From: JBDTNQ01 sp039933635
GTDB taxonomy: Bacteria > Acidobacteriota > Vicinamibacteria > Vicinamibacterales > SCN-69-37
Assembly: GCA_039933635.1 (NCBI GenBank)
Contig: JBDTNQ010000005.1
Location: forward strand, 41,588 to 105,587
Length of the DNA stretch: 64,000 nt
Reading direction: 5' to 3'
The position numbers were made by a program, and so were the translations under genes. How positions within the stretch are numbered: the first letter of the stretch is position 1; each line of letters opens with the position of its first letter. The notes below the pieces were generated by a model, which ran no database searches, had not been told where the DNA came from, and was given only the letters and a program-made list of their open reading frames with translations. Shown one piece after another: positions 47,783-56,779 of the stretch.

Positions 47783-50700
47783 ATGCAGAAACTACTGGCC
47801 CTGAACCGGGGCGAAATCGCCATCCGCATCATGCGCGCGGCCACGGAACTGGGCCTGCGCACCGTCGCGATCTTCCCCAAAGAGGACGCGCTCAGCCTGC
47901 ACCGCTTCAAGGCCGACGAGGCCTATCAGATTGGCGAGGGGAAGGGCCCTGTCGAGGCCTACCTCGACGTCGCGGGCATCGTCACGCTGGCGAAGTCGAA
48001 AGGCGTGGATGCAATTCACCCGGGCTACGGATTCCTGTCCGAGAATCCGGCGCTCCCACGGGCGTGTGAGCAGGCGGGGATCACGTTCGTGGGACCGAGC
48101 GCCGGGTTGCTCGATGTGCTCGGCGACAAGACCGCGGCTCGTCGGCTGGCGGCGAAGGCCGGTGTGCCGATCATCCCGGGCGTCGAACACGCGCTGACGG
48201 ATGCGGCGGCGGTGCAGCGCGCGGCGAAGGACATCGGATTTCCGCTGATCATCAAGGCGGCGTTCGGCGGTGGCGGGCGGGGCATGCGCGTCGTCGAATC
48301 GGCGGACGAGCTGGTGAGCCGCTTCGACGAGGCGAGTCGCGAGGCGCAGTCGGCGTTCGGCAACGGCGCGGTGTTCGTCGAACGCTTCATTCGGCGGCCG
48401 CGACATATCGAGGTGCAGATCCTCGGTGATCGATCCGGCACGGTGTTGCATTTGTACGAGCGCGACTGCTCGGTGCAGCGTCGGCATCAGAAGGTCGTCG
48501 AGGTTGCTCCGGCGGTGAGCCTTGCGCCGGCCGTGCGGCAGGCGATTTGCGATGCGGCCGTCCGGCTGATGAAGACAGCTGGCTACTACAACGCCGGCAC
48601 GGTCGAGTTCCTGCTCGACTCCGACACGAACGACTGGTTCTTCATCGAGGTCAACCCGCGCATCCAGGTCGAACACACGGTGACCGAGATGGTGACGGGC
48701 ATCGACCTCGTCCGGTCTCAGATCCTGATTGCCCAGGGATTCGATCTGCACGGGCCGGAGATCGGCCTGCCGCCGCAGGATCAGATGCCGCTCCACGGCT
48801 ACGCGCTTCAGTGTCGCGTGACGACCGAGGATCCGCAGAACAACTTCGTCCCGGACTACGGGAAGATCCACACGTATCGCTCGCCAGCCGGATTCGGTGT
48901 GCGTCTCGACGGCGGATCCGCGTATGGCGGTGCGGTCATCAGCCCGTACTACGATTCGCTGCTGGTCAAGCTCACGGTGTGGGGCCGCGATTTCTCTCAG
49001 GCCTGCAAGCGCATGGATCGCGCGCTCCGCGAGTTCCGCATCCGCGGGGTCAAGACCAACGTGCCGTTCCTCGAGAACGTCGTCAACCACCCGGTGTTCC
49101 AATCGGGCCAGGCGACGACCCGGTTCCTGGACGAGAACCCGGATCTCTTCACCTTCACGGCACGTCGCGATCGTGCGACAAAGATGCTGACCTACATCGC
49201 CGAGGTCACGGTCAACGGCAATCCCGAAGTGAAGGGCAAGCCGCTGCCGGATCGATTCCGCACGGCGCCGGTGCCCCGTCGCGACGCCGCGACGCCTCCT
49301 CCAGGCACGAAACAGCTGCTGGATCAGCTCGGGCCCGAGAAGTTCGCCGCGTGGACCTCACAGCAGACGCGCCTGCTGCTCACCGACACGACGCTGCGCG
49401 ACGCGCACCAGTCGCTCATGGCGACGCGCGTGCGCACGTACGACATGGCGTCGATTGCCAACTTCATTGCGCATCGCCTGTCGGGGCTGTACAGCCTCGA
49501 GATGTGGGGCGGCGCGACCTTCGACGTCTCCATGCGTTTCCTGCTCGAGGACCCTTGGAAGCGCCTGCGCTGGCTGCGGGAGGAAATCCCCAACATCTGC
49601 TTCCAGATGCTCCTGCGCGCGTCGAACGCGGTCGGCTACACCGCGTATCCGGACAACGCGGTGCGCGACTTCGTGGCCGAGGCCGCGGCGCAGGGGATGG
49701 ACATCTTCCGTGTATTCGACTCGCTCAACTGGCTGCCGAACATGAAGGTGGCCATGGAGGCGGTGCGGAAGACCGATCGCATCTGCGAGGCCGCCGTGTG
49801 CTACACGGGCGACATCCTCGATCCGGCGCGCGACAAATACCCGTTGCAGTACTACGTGCGGATGGCGAAGGAGCTGGAGCGCATGGGCGCGCACGTCATC
49901 GGCGTCAAGGACATGGCCGGTCTGTGCCGGCCTTATGCGGCCGAAAAACTGGTGCGCACACTCAAGCAGGAGGTGGGCATCCCGATCCACTTCCACACGC
50001 ACGACACGAGCGGCGTGAACGCGGCCTCGGTGCTCAAAGCGTCCGAAGCCGGCGTCGACGTCGCGGACGCGGCGGTCGCGTCGATGAGCGGCACCACCAG
50101 CCAACCCAATCTCAATTCGATCGTCGCCGCGCTCGACCACACCGATCGCGCGACGACGCTCGATCTCGGCGAACTCAATCACTATTCGGACTACTGGGAA
50201 GCCGTCCGCACGTACTATCGGCCCTTCGACAACGCGCCGCCCGCTGGCACCGCCGAGGTCTACGAGCACGAGATGCCCGGCGGCCAGTACACGAATCTGC
50301 GCGAGCAGGCGGACGCCATGGGCCTCGGCGAGCGCTGGTCCGAAATCGCGCGCACCTACGCGGACGTCAACCGGGCCTTCGGCGACATCGTGAAGGTCAC
50401 GCCGTCCAGCAAAGTCGTCGGCGACATGGCGATCTTTCTGGTGACGCACGGGCTGACCATGCAGGACTTCGAGGAGAAGGGGCCCGGTCACGGCCTCACG
50501 CTGCCGAATTCGGTCGTCGAGATGTTCGCCGGGTCGCTCGGTCAGCCCGAGGGCGGGTGGCCGAAGGCGCTGCAGGCGCAGATCCTCAGACAGCAGAAGC
50601 CGATCGAAGGACGGCCCGGCGAAAGCCTTCCCCCGACCGACTTCGCCGACATCGCCGTGAAGGTCGAGAAGCTGATCGGCCACGTACCGAACCGCAGCGA

Positions 50701-51220
50701 CGTGCTGAGCTACGTGATGTATCCCGACGTGTTCGTGAAGTTCGCGCGCGCGGAAGGCCGCTACGGCGACCTCAGCGTGCTGCCGACGTGGCCGTTCTTC
50801 TACGGCATGACGACCGGCGACGAAATCGCCGTCGAGCTCGAGCCCGGCAAGATCATCGTCGTGAAGTTCCTGACGGCCGGCGAACTGCGTCCTGACGGTC
50901 ATCGAACGATGTTCTTCGAGCTGAACGGCCAGCCCCGTGAGGTCAGCATCCGCGACGCATCGCAGAAGGTGACTGGCGTCGTCAAAGAGATGGCCGATCC
51001 CAGTCACCGCGGCCACATTGGTGCGCCAACGCCGGGCATCGTCACGACCGTGGCGGTCGAACAGGGGCAGAGCGTCGACGAGGGACAGAAGCTGCTGGTG
51101 CTCGAGGCGATGAAGATGCAGAGCACCGTCTACGCTCCGGTGTCCGGCAAGGTCGCGCGCAGACTCGTCCAGCCGGGCCAGACCGTCGAAACCAAGGAAC
51201 TGCTGCTCGTGATCGAGTAG
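47783..51220 (+). CDS. pyc: Pyruvate carboxylase (single-chain)
   Basis: The 1145-residue cytosolic enzyme makes oxaloacetate from pyruvate, bicarbonate and ATP. The biotin carboxylase domain (residues 1-455) has LALNRGEIAIRIMRAATEL, IHPGYGFLSENPA, KAAFGGGGRGMRVV and EVNPRIQVEHTVTEM. The carboxyltransferase domain (about 530-830) starts at LLTDTTLRDAHQSLMATRVR and carries the metal site and IPIHFHTHDTSG. The biotin carrier is at the C-terminus, with the biotinyl lysine Lys1111 in LEAMKMQSTVY. Full length, no missing domain. It has no start in common with neighbours; the YfiR-like gene follows after a 66-bp gap. Confidence 0.95.
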   Translation: MQKLLALNRGEIAIRIMRAATELGLRTVAIFPKEDALSLHRFKADEAYQIGEGKGPVEAYLDVAGIVTLAKSKGVDAIHPGYGFLSENPALPRACEQAGITFVGPSAGLLDVLGDKTAARRLAAKAGVPIIPGVEHALTDAAAVQRAAKDIGFPLIIKAAFGGGGRGMRVVESADELVSRFDEASREAQSAFGNGAVFVERFIRRPRHIEVQILGDRSGTVLHLYERDCSVQRRHQKVVEVAPAVSLAPAVRQAICDAAVRLMKTAGYYNAGTVEFLLDSDTNDWFFIEVNPRIQVEHTVTEMVTGIDLVRSQILIAQGFDLHGPEIGLPPQDQMPLHGYALQCRVTTEDPQNNFVPDYGKIHTYRSPAGFGVRLDGGSAYGGAVISPYYDSLLVKLTVWGRDFSQACKRMDRALREFRIRGVKTNVPFLENVVNHPVFQSGQATTRFLDENPDLFTFTARRDRATKMLTYIAEVTVNGNPEVKGKPLPDRFRTAPVPRRDAATPPPGTKQLLDQLGPEKFAAWTSQQTRLLLTDTTLRDAHQSLMATRVRTYDMASIANFIAHRLSGLYSLEMWGGATFDVSMRFLLEDPWKRLRWLREEIPNICFQMLLRASNAVGYTAYPDNAVRDFVAEAAAQGMDIFRVFDSLNWLPNMKVAMEAVRKTDRICEAAVCYTGDILDPARDKYPLQYYVRMAKELERMGAHVIGVKDMAGLCRPYAAEKLVRTLKQEVGIPIHFHTHDTSGVNAASVLKASEAGVDVADAAVASMSGTTSQPNLNSIVAALDHTDRATTLDLGELNHYSDYWEAVRTYYRPFDNAPPAGTAEVYEHEMPGGQYTNLREQADAMGLGERWSEIARTYADVNRAFGDIVKVTPSSKVVGDMAIFLVTHGLTMQDFEEKGPGHGLTLPNSVVEMFAGSLGQPEGGWPKALQAQILRQQKPIEGRPGESLPPTDFADIAVKVEKLIGHVPNRSDVLSYVMYPDVFVKFARAEGRYGDLSVLPTWPFFYGMTTGDEIAVELEPGKIIVVKFLTAGELRPDGHRTMFFELNGQPREVSIRDASQKVTGVVKEMADPSHRGHIGAPTPGIVTTVAVEQGQSVDEGQKLLVLEAMKMQSTVYAPVSGKVARRLVQPGQTVETKELLLVIE

Positions 51221-51244
51221 GCAGGCGGCATCCGTCGAGTCGAC

Positions 51245-51260
51245 TGTTCAATCCTGAACA
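51245..51260. promoter_or_regulatory. TGTTCA-N4-TGAACA dyad upstream of the YfiR/TonB receptor pair
   Basis: A perfect 6-bp inverted repeat with a 4-base spacer lies 26 bp before the YfiR-like start, after the pyc stop. Its spacing and position fit a dimeric repressor or activator operator. It could also be a small hairpin ending pyc transcription. Confidence 0.4.
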
Positions 51261-51286
51261 AGGGGGCGGGGCGCGAACCGGATACG

Positions 51287-51898
51287 GTGAGCGCAGTGCT
51301 CACCGGTCACGACACGTCCGCGGCCGGTCCTTGCCGGCCCGCCTTCCGTTTTCCGCCATTCGGCCGGATCGTGTTCGTGTGCTGCCTGCTCATCGCGCCG
51401 ACGCTTCGCGCGCAGGATGTGACCGAGCCGGCGCTAAAGGCCGCTTTCGTCTACAACATGGCGAAGTTCATCGAGTGGCCGCCTGAGGTTCTCCCGGACG
51501 CGGCCGTGTTTACCGTGTGCGTCCTGAACGATCGCCAGTTCGGCGAGGAATTCGAGCGCACGGTGAGCGATCGCCTGTTTGGCGGTCATCGCATTGCGGT
51601 CCGACGCGTCGCGCCAGACGGGCTGTTCCGCTCCTGTCATGTGCTGTACGCATCGGGCATCACGGCGGCGCAGGTGATGGCGATCGACGCGGCGCTCGCT
51701 GGGGCGCCCGTGCTGACGATCGGTGACACGGACCACTTTGTCCAGGACGGCGGCATCGCCCGTCTCTTCCTGCAAAACGGCCGATTGCGCTTCGAAGTCA
51801 ATCTTCGGGTCGCCCGTCGCAACCGGCTCCAGATCAACGCGAGACTGCTCGCCCTGGCCGCGCGCGTCGTCGACGGTCCGCCGGGAGGACGTCCATGA
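51287..51898 (+). CDS. YfiR-like (DUF4154) exported protein
   Basis: The 203-residue protein carries a signal (RIVFVCCLLIAPTLRAQ) and a DUF4154/YfiR domain: ALKAAFVYNMAKFIEWPPEV, VFTVCVLNDRQFGEEF, SCHVLYASGI, VLTIGDTDHFVQDGGIARLF and VARRNRLQINARLLALA. YfiR in Pseudomonas is a periplasmic repressor of the diguanylate cyclase YfiN. YfiR homologues next to TonB receptors are common, where their role is unclear. The listed start is a GTG without a clear ribosome site; a later GTG is possible. It overlaps the receptor gene by 4 bp (ATGA), so the pair is translationally coupled. Confidence 0.85.
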   Translation: MSAVLTGHDTSAAGPCRPAFRFPPFGRIVFVCCLLIAPTLRAQDVTEPALKAAFVYNMAKFIEWPPEVLPDAAVFTVCVLNDRQFGEEFERTVSDRLFGGHRIAVRRVAPDGLFRSCHVLYASGITAAQVMAIDAALAGAPVLTIGDTDHFVQDGGIARLFLQNGRLRFEVNLRVARRNRLQINARLLALAARVVDGPPGGRP

Positions 51899-53889
51899 CT
51901 CGCGTGACCACGTTGCTGTTCCTCGTGCTGTCGATCGGTGCGTCGCCCGCGATCGCCCAGCGGGCGCTTCCGGACCTTACGCTGGAAGAACTGATGGGGC
52001 TCGATGCCGGCCGCGTGTTCGGGGCCTCCGACAGACTGCAGCCCGTCACCGAGGCCCCGGCGTCCGTCTCGTTCGTCACCGCGGAAGACATCGCGCGATT
52101 CGGCCACCGGACGCTGGCCGACGTCCTGCGTGGTGTGCGCGGCGTCTATGTCAGCGACGATCGCAATTTCAGCCTGTTGGGCATTCGGGGATTCGGCAAA
52201 CCGGGCGACTACAACAGCCGGATCCTGCTCCTGGTCAACGGGCACCGGGTCAACGACAACGTGTTCGGGCAGGCCGAGATTGGCGCGGAGTTCGGGATCG
52301 ACCCGGCCATGTTCGAACGGGTCGAGATCATTCGCGGACCCGCGTCGGCGTTGTACGGCGACAGCGCCTTCTTTGCCGTCATCAACGTGATCACCAAGAC
52401 CGGCGCCTCCATGCACGGCGCCACGATGGCCCTCGAGGGTGGCTCGCTCGGCCGAAGCGTGGTCCGTACCACCGGCGGAAAAAGCTTTGCGAACGGTGTC
52501 GACGTGGCGCTGTCGGGCACCTACGAACGGAGCTCCGGTGTCGATCGGCTCTATTTTCCGGCATTCGACACACCTGCGACCAATAACGGCGTCGCCCGCG
52601 GACTCGACGGCCAGCGCGTGGGTCAGCTCTATGCGCAGCTGGCCATGGGGCACGTGACCTTTACTGGAGCCTACGGCACGCGGCGGAAGGACGTGCCGAC
52701 AGCATCGTTCGGCACGACATTCAATGAGCAGCAGTTCCGCGAAGAGACGACCGACCGGCACACGTTGGCCGATTTGGTGTACCGACGGTCCTTTGGCAAG
52801 AGCCACGTGACGGTTCGCGGCTCGTACGACCAGTTTTCGGTTGACGGCACATACCCGCTGTCGGGCGCTGATGGGGAGCCGCTCACCGTGTTCCACAACG
52901 TCGTTCTGGGCAGCCGCTGGAGTGCCGGCACCAAGTTGACGCGGGCGTTTCCGGGGCGGCAGACCGTGACCGCCGGAGCCGAGTTCATCGACAACATCCA
53001 TCAGGATCAGCAGACGGGCATCGTGGGCTTGCCGGATCTCCTGCTCGATGCGCCGCGATCGTCCGTGCAGGGCGCCATCTACGCCCTGGACGAAATCAAG
53101 TTCGGCCGCTGGATCATGGCAAATGCCGGTTTGCGCTACGATCACTACGAAGCCTTCCCCAAAGTCACACCCAGAGCGGCTGTCGTGGTTGCGCCTTCGG
53201 CCGGACAAGCCTTCAAGTATCTCTACGGCGAAGCGTTCCGCGCCCCCTCGGCGTACGAGCGGAATACCATCTACTTCGGCGAAAACACACTCGCGTTACG
53301 TCCCGAGATCATTCGCACACACGAACTCGTCTGGGAGCGTTACACCCGTGACTGGCTTCGAACATCTGCCTCGACGTACTGGTACCGGGCCGATGGCCTG
53401 ATCACGCTCGTACTCGACCCCTCCACGTTCCAAGGCACGACGTACATCAACAGCGGGCACGTGCGCGCAAAGGGTCTCGAGCTCGAAGCGCAGATGCGCC
53501 TGGGCCGGGGCGTCAGCGGCCAGCTCAGCTACGCGCTCCAGCGCACCGAAGACCTCGAAACGGGCACGCGGCTCGCGAACTCTCCCGCGCACGTGGCGAC
53601 CGCACGAGTGAGCGCGTCCGGACCGTGGAGCCGATCGTCGGTGTCCCTCGAGGTCCTCTTCCTCAGCCATCGTCAGACGCTTGCGATGGCCACGCTCTCC
53701 CCTGCCGCGACCGCCAGCATCTCGATCGTGATGCCGATGGGGCGCACCTTCGAACTGGTCGGCGGCGTTCGAAATCTCCTGAACGCGCAGTACTCGGATC
53801 CCGCCTCCGCCGACCACCGCCAGGACGCCATCGTCCAGAATGGCCGGACGCTCAATGTGGGACTCACGTGGAAGGTCGGCGCGAAGTAG
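51895..53889 (+). CDS. TonB-dependent outer-membrane receptor
   Basis: The 664-residue protein has a signal (TLLFLVLSIGASPAIAQ) and a plug domain (residues about 45-165: EAPASVSFVTAEDIARFG, LADVLRGVRGVYV, LLGIRGFGKPGDYNSRILL split at its limit, and RVEIIRGPASALYGDSAFF). A beta-barrel ending near GRTLNVGLTWKV follows; the final residue is not the usual aromatic. Barrel strands such as YGEAFRAPSAYERNTIYFGE are typical. TonB receptors import iron complexes, cobalamin or oligosaccharides; none of these is indicated. The coupled YfiR-like gene 4 bp upstream is the only functional hint. Confidence 0.88.
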   Translation: MTRVTTLLFLVLSIGASPAIAQRALPDLTLEELMGLDAGRVFGASDRLQPVTEAPASVSFVTAEDIARFGHRTLADVLRGVRGVYVSDDRNFSLLGIRGFGKPGDYNSRILLLVNGHRVNDNVFGQAEIGAEFGIDPAMFERVEIIRGPASALYGDSAFFAVINVITKTGASMHGATMALEGGSLGRSVVRTTGGKSFANGVDVALSGTYERSSGVDRLYFPAFDTPATNNGVARGLDGQRVGQLYAQLAMGHVTFTGAYGTRRKDVPTASFGTTFNEQQFREETTDRHTLADLVYRRSFGKSHVTVRGSYDQFSVDGTYPLSGADGEPLTVFHNVVLGSRWSAGTKLTRAFPGRQTVTAGAEFIDNIHQDQQTGIVGLPDLLLDAPRSSVQGAIYALDEIKFGRWIMANAGLRYDHYEAFPKVTPRAAVVVAPSAGQAFKYLYGEAFRAPSAYERNTIYFGENTLALRPEIIRTHELVWERYTRDWLRTSASTYWYRADGLITLVLDPSTFQGTTYINSGHVRAKGLELEAQMRLGRGVSGQLSYALQRTEDLETGTRLANSPAHVATARVSASGPWSRSSVSLEVLFLSHRQTLAMATLSPAATASISIVMPMGRTFELVGGVRNLLNAQYSDPASADHRQDAIVQNGRTLNVGLTWKVGAK

Positions 53890-53962
53890 CCGACGCACGG
53901 CGGATCCGCCCGAAACCGTTCTAAGCTGACGCTGCGCGTTCTTGCGCTCCTGGAGCTGGCTT

Positions 53963-54544
53963 ATGACACGTGTACCTGTGTGTGCCCTGACCGTTGTTCT
54001 ACTCGGCGCCGTCTGTTCGCCCTCGATGGCACAAATGCGGCCGGGCATCGAGTTCCGCGTGCTCGCCACGACGAAGACGTCGACGATGGAGAAGGAACTC
54101 AACGCGGCGGCCGAGACGGGATTCCGGTTCCAGTCCGCCATGGGTGGCGAGACGGCGATTGGCGGCAACGAGGTGGTGGCGGTCGTGTCCAGAGCCGAGG
54201 GCTCGAAGGGCCGCTACGCCTACAAGCTCCTCGCGACGAACAGGACGTCGACCATGGAGAAGGAGCTGCAGCTCGCTGCGGAGGCCGGATTCGAATACCG
54301 GGCGCAGACGGTCTTCAGCTCCGCGTTCGGCGGCGACGAAGTGGTGTGCATCCTGGAGCGCGACAAGGATGCCGGAGACGCGCGTGGGCAGTATCGGCTC
54401 GTGGCAACGACCCGGACGTCCACGCTCGAGAAGGAACTCGTCGACGCCGGAGCGGCCGGCTATCAGGTCCTCGGCATGACCGTTGCGAAGACCGCCCTCG
54501 GCGGAAAAGAACTGGTCGCGATCATGCGTCGCGATCGGCGATAG
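53963..54544 (+). CDS. Exported protein with three DUF4177-like repeats
   Basis: The 193-residue protein has a signal (VPVCALTVVLLGAVCSPSMA) followed by three tandem repeats of about 48 residues. They begin FRVLATTKTSTMEKELNAAA, YKLLATNRTSTMEKELQLAA and YRLVATTRTSTLEKELVDAG, and each ends in a GG(N/D/K)E(V/L)V segment (IGGNEVVAVVSR, FGGDEVVCILER, LGGKELVAIMRR). Single units of this shape occur in DUF4177-type proteins; triplication suggests an oligomeric or ligand-binding scaffold. ATG 53963 opens the signal; an in-frame start at 53942 adds only seven residues. A TAAGCT -10-like box at 53922-53927 is weak. Confidence 0.75.
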   Translation: MTRVPVCALTVVLLGAVCSPSMAQMRPGIEFRVLATTKTSTMEKELNAAAETGFRFQSAMGGETAIGGNEVVAVVSRAEGSKGRYAYKLLATNRTSTMEKELQLAAEAGFEYRAQTVFSSAFGGDEVVCILERDKDAGDARGQYRLVATTRTSTLEKELVDAGAAGYQVLGMTVAKTALGGKELVAIMRRDRR

Positions 54545-54595
54545 ACTCTTTCGGCCAGCCGACGAGACATCACGCCGAATTCATCCTGAGGAATC

Positions 54596-55099
54596 ATGGT
54601 CCTGACCCAAGCCGAACTCACCAGCTCCCTTCAGAAGGAAGTTCGCATCCTTCTGCACCTTGCGACGAAGATCGATCGCGACCACCTCGACTATCGACCC
54701 ACGCCGAAACAGCGCAGCACGTTGGAACTGCTGCGGTACCTGGCGATGATGGGGCCTGTCCTCATTCAGGCCGCCAAGACAGGTGCGTTTGACCCCGCGC
54801 AGTGGACGACCATGCAGAAGGATCTCGAGGCGAAGAGCTTCGACCAGGTCATCGACACGATTGCGGCGACCGCCGATCAGTACACGACGCTCATCGGCGA
54901 CATGTCCGACGAGGACTTCCGCGTCGAAATCGAAATGTTCGGCCGCAAGGCGACGCGCGGATCGTTCCTCGTCAACACCGTGCTGTGCGGATACGCCGCG
55001 TATCGCACGCAACTCTTCCTCTACCTGAAGTCGTGTGGGCGCCATGAGCTCAACACCATGAACCTCTGGGCCGGGATGGACCCGACGCCAGCGGCGTAG
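54596..55099 (+). CDS. DinB-like family protein
   Basis: The 167-residue protein has the four-helix bundle pattern of the DinB/YfiT group: LTSSLQKEVRILLHLATKID, LELLRYLAMMGPVLIQAAK, SFDQVIDTIAATADQYTTLI and FLVNTVLCGYAAYRTQLFLY. Canonical members bind metal by three histidines; here these positions are not clearly kept, so enzymatic activity is doubtful. GAGG lies 5 bp before ATG 54596. It follows the triple-repeat protein by 51 bp on the same strand. Confidence 0.75.
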   Translation: MVLTQAELTSSLQKEVRILLHLATKIDRDHLDYRPTPKQRSTLELLRYLAMMGPVLIQAAKTGAFDPAQWTTMQKDLEAKSFDQVIDTIAATADQYTTLIGDMSDEDFRVEIEMFGRKATRGSFLVNTVLCGYAAYRTQLFLYLKSCGRHELNTMNLWAGMDPTPAA

Positions 55100-55134
55100 G
55101 AGCGATCGGCCGCGGTGCGGATTGCCGGTTCAGG

Positions 55135-56289
55135 CTACGGGCCAGGCCGCTCGCGGCCTGAACCCGCAAACCGCAGCACCGCCATCGTCACGTCGTCTGC
55201 AGGCGGGACGGCGCCACAGAACTCACGGACGGTGCTGAACAGCTGCGCGAGAACCTGGGATGGCGGAGACGAGCGCGCCTCGGCGGCGCTCGCGATGAGG
55301 CGATCGGTGCCGAAGTCGTCACCGTCCGGTGCGATCGCGTCAGTGACCCCGTCGCTGAACGCGACGAGGCCGTCGCCGGGTTGCAGGGTCACCGTCGCCT
55401 GCGGGAACACCGCATCGTCGAAGACCCCGAGCATTGGTCCGCCAACCGTCAGACGAGTGACGCCGGCCCGGGTAAGTAGCAACGACGGGTTGTGGCCGGC
55501 GTTCGAGTAGGTCAGCACACCGTCTGGTGAGAGCACGGCGTAGGCCAGCGTCGCAAAGCGAGGCTCGATGCCGCGCCGGCATAGCGCGCGGTTGACGCGG
55601 GTGAGTGCGGCCCGCGGTTCTTCACTCTCCATGGCGACGATCGAGAACATGCCCTGCAGCATCGCCGCGACGAGCGCGGCCGCCGGGCCCTTCCCTGAGA
55701 CGTCGCCCACCGCGATTCCGACAGCGCCCGACGGCAGATCGATGTACTCCAGGAAGTCTCCGCCAATGGCCCGGCACGGCAGCGATGACCCGACGATCTC
55801 GAAGAACGCGCCGGCGTGGTGCGTGCGGCACAGCGTGTGCTGCACGGCCGACGCGACCGTCAGTTCCTGGTCGAGCCGCGCCTTCTCCAGGCGCTCGAGC
55901 ACGCCGCGAAAATCGTAGATCCGCTGTTCGTAAGCGATGCGTCCGCGCGTGAACGTGAACAGCCGGGCGGCATGGTATTCGACAGGTTGACCGGTCGGCG
56001 ACAATCCGAACAGGTCCAGGCGCTGCGTTCCGGTGACCCGGCTGAATTCGGCGGCCCGATTGCCCTCGGCGATGAAGAGCGCATCACGCAACTCGATCGT
56101 ATAGTCCGGGAAGATCGCGAACAGCCGCTCGAAGGATCGACGGATGGCGTCGCGGCCGTGCACCGTGTCGAACATCGGGCTCTCGATCACGGCGTCGTCG
56201 ACGTACAACGACGTCAACGCATCGACGTCGTGCCTGTTCAGGGCTTGCTGATGCCGCTGCAGTAGCGACTGCACCTCTTCGCGCGTCAT
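55135..56289 (-). CDS. NTF2/SnoaL-like domain fused to SpoIIE-type PP2C phosphatase
   Basis: The 384-residue soluble protein has two parts. Residues 1-130 resemble SnoaL/NTF2-like folds: HQQALNRHDVDALTSLYVDD, FDTVHGRDAIRRSFERLF, and AEFSRVTGTQRLDLFGLSP. Residues about 150-380 form a PP2C/SpoIIE phosphatase with metal aspartates in IGGDFLEY, AVGDVSGKGPAAALVAAML, LVAFSDGVTDAIAPDGD and PADDVTMAVLRF. SpoIIE phosphatases usually act on anti-sigma-factor antagonists, and sensing domains are usually PAS or GAF. An NTF2-like sensor is unusual. The gene has its own start and no partner kinase or antagonist nearby. Confidence 0.85.
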   Translation of the reverse strand: MTREEVQSLLQRHQQALNRHDVDALTSLYVDDAVIESPMFDTVHGRDAIRRSFERLFAIFPDYTIELRDALFIAEGNRAAEFSRVTGTQRLDLFGLSPTGQPVEYHAARLFTFTRGRIAYEQRIYDFRGVLERLEKARLDQELTVASAVQHTLCRTHHAGAFFEIVGSSLPCRAIGGDFLEYIDLPSGAVGIAVGDVSGKGPAAALVAAMLQGMFSIVAMESEEPRAALTRVNRALCRRGIEPRFATLAYAVLSPDGVLTYSNAGHNPSLLLTRAGVTRLTVGGPMLGVFDDAVFPQATVTLQPGDGLVAFSDGVTDAIAPDGDDFGTDRLIASAAEARSSPPSQVLAQLFSTVREFCGAVPPADDVTMAVLRFAGSGRERPGP

Positions 56290-56325
56290 GCTGTGCCACG
56301 GTCGAACGTTCGCGTCATGGTCGGA

Positions 56326-56772
56326 TCATCCCTCTCCCGTGCCGGCGAGAATGGGCGGCAGCCGCAGCGGGCGTTGCAGAACGTTGTACAGGCGGCCGAA
56401 CAAGGCCGTCCCCGTCAACGCGCCGGCCAGCGCGGCGATCGCGTAGACCTTACCCTCGCCGATGTTCACCAGAATCGGGCCCGGGCACATCCCCGCGATC
56501 GACCAGCCGACTCCGAAGAGCAGACCGCCGACGATGTTGCCGCGATGGAGGGGCTTGGGTTCGATGCGGATGGCCTGACCGGCAATCGTTCGGCCGCGGC
56601 GTCGGATGACCCACAGCAGGGGCGCCGTCAGCACGACGGCCGTGCCGATGATGCCGTAGAGCTGGAAGCTCTGGAACAGGAACATCGCCTGGATGTAGCC
56701 GTAGTCGGCCGCGCCTGACCGGCTGAGAACGAAGCCGAAGATCGTGCCAAGGACGACATAGAGAATCGGCAT
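56326..56772 (-). CDS. YeeE/YedE-type sulfur-compound transporter half (second)
   Basis: The 148-residue four-helix membrane protein has LYVVLGTIFGFVLSRSGAAD, IIGTAVVLTAPLLWVIRR, and the cysteine motif WSIAGMCPGPILVNIGEG. It belongs to the YeeE/YedE (TsuA/PmpAB) family, which moves thiosulfate or related sulfur species and uses conserved cysteines. The cysteine in GMCPGP is the expected one. ATG 56772 lies only 7 bp after the partner's stop, so the two half-size subunits are made together. Confidence 0.85.
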   Translation of the reverse strand: MPILYVVLGTIFGFVLSRSGAADYGYIQAMFLFQSFQLYGIIGTAVVLTAPLLWVIRRRGRTIAGQAIRIEPKPLHRGNIVGGLLFGVGWSIAGMCPGPILVNIGEGKVYAIAALAGALTGTALFGRLYNVLQRPLRLPPILAGTGEG

Positions 56773-56779
56773 GGCGGGC

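Noticed and set aside
48547..50895. 782-codon open frame inside pyc in another frame
   Set aside because: It is a shadow of the pyruvate carboxylase coding frame, which has all biotin carboxylase, carboxyltransferase and biotin motifs.
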